Below are positions 5,845 through 5,942 of a DNA stretch of 5,942 bases, piece by piece (position 1 is the stretch's first letter; each line of letters starts with the position of its first letter). The DNA lies in assembly GCA_025353985.1 (NCBI GenBank), contig JANXNT010000627.1, positions 1-5,942 on the forward strand. The letters run 5' to 3'. Source of the stretch: Limnoglobus sp. (lineage in GTDB: Bacteria > Planctomycetota > Planctomycetia > Gemmatales > Gemmataceae). The notes beneath the pieces are model-generated. The model did not search any database. It was not told the DNA's origin and worked only from the letters and a program-made list of their open reading frames with translations. The translations under genes were made by a program, and so were the position numbers.

Positions 5845-5873
5845 TTGCAACTGCCTTGCCGTAAGGGTATGAT
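5845..5873 (+). promoter_or_regulatory. Sigma-70-type promoter for the gene at the right edge
   Basis: TTGCAA (5845-5850), an exact 17-bp spacer and TATGAT (5868-5873) match the -35/-10 consensus at 4 and 5 of 6 positions. Transcription would begin near 5880, about 45 bases before the GTG at 5926. Confidence 0.55.
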
Positions 5874-5925
5874 AATTCGGCCCTTGCCGATTGGGCTGAC
5901 TTTACCGACTAACCCGAGAACTGCC

Positions 5926-5942
5926 GTGAGCACGAACCCGCC
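5926..5942 (+). CDS. Probable start of a further gene, 3' partial
   Basis: A GTG codon followed by AGC ACG AAC CCG (M-S-T-N-P) runs off the right edge. It sits about 45 bases after a good promoter and has only a weak purine-rich GAGAA upstream. Too little is visible to say what it encodes. Confidence 0.4.

Larger units (their letters stand above)
5632..5925. other. 294-bp intergenic spacer
   Basis: It contains the hairpin at 5658-5673, a small GGCG-CTAT-CGCC dyad near 5745-5756 and the promoter at 5845-5873. An open frame runs across it from inside the preceding gene, but it has no ribosome-binding site or recognisable domain and I do not call it. Confidence 0.5.

Noticed and set aside
5547..5864. 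105-codon plus-strand frame overlapping the end of the 120-aa gene
   Set aside because: Its first third overlaps a better-supported gene, no ribosome-binding site or domain is visible, and it would run over the downstream promoter.

Overview
The window looks like a chromosomal segment from a GC-rich bacterium. A Planctomycetota host, perhaps Gemmata-like, is my best guess. This rests on the cyanobacterial/plant-like GlgC, a sigma-54 enhancer-binding response regulator beside a soluble hybrid histidine kinase, patchy Shine-Dalgarno use and a lineage-type small hypothetical protein. No rRNA or marker gene is present to fix the taxonomy, so it is inference only.

Layout. Positions 3-1319 (+) carry glgC (ADP-glucose synthesis, the committed step of glycogen synthesis), with its 5' end cut by the window edge. 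It converges, across 87 bp, on a 385-aa hybrid kinase (1407-2564, -) made of an N-terminal receiver, HisKA and HATPase domains with no membrane segment. Upstream of the kinase lies a strong intrinsic terminator (2647-2682). It ends the preceding minus-strand gene (2707-3096), a 129-aa alanine/lysine/aspartate/glutamate-rich helical protein with a single C-terminal membrane anchor, resembling DUF883/ElaB/YqjD proteins. Divergent from that gene is a complete NtrC-type activator (3245-4696, +) with receiver, sigma-54 AAA+ and Fis-type HTH domains. Next comes about 570 bp of apparently non-coding, more AT-rich DNA holding an imperfect 21-bp tandem repeat, small dyads and a G-rich leader. After it are a 120-aa protein of unknown function (5269-5631, +) and about 290 bp of spacer. 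The spacer ends in a good sigma-70-type promoter and the likely GTG start of another gene running off the right edge.

How the parts may work together. The most interesting point is a near-consensus sigma-54 promoter (3145-3160, -) directly in front of the small membrane-anchored protein, with a sigma-54 activator encoded back-to-back and a histidine kinase just beyond. The three genes 1407-4696 could form a compact regulatory cassette: kinase phosphorylates the NtrC-type activator, which opens the sigma-54 promoter of the envelope/stress-type protein. The promoter match and gene order are seen in the sequence. The kinase-regulator pairing and the regulatory link are inference. glgC and the 120-aa gene show no evident functional tie to this cassette.
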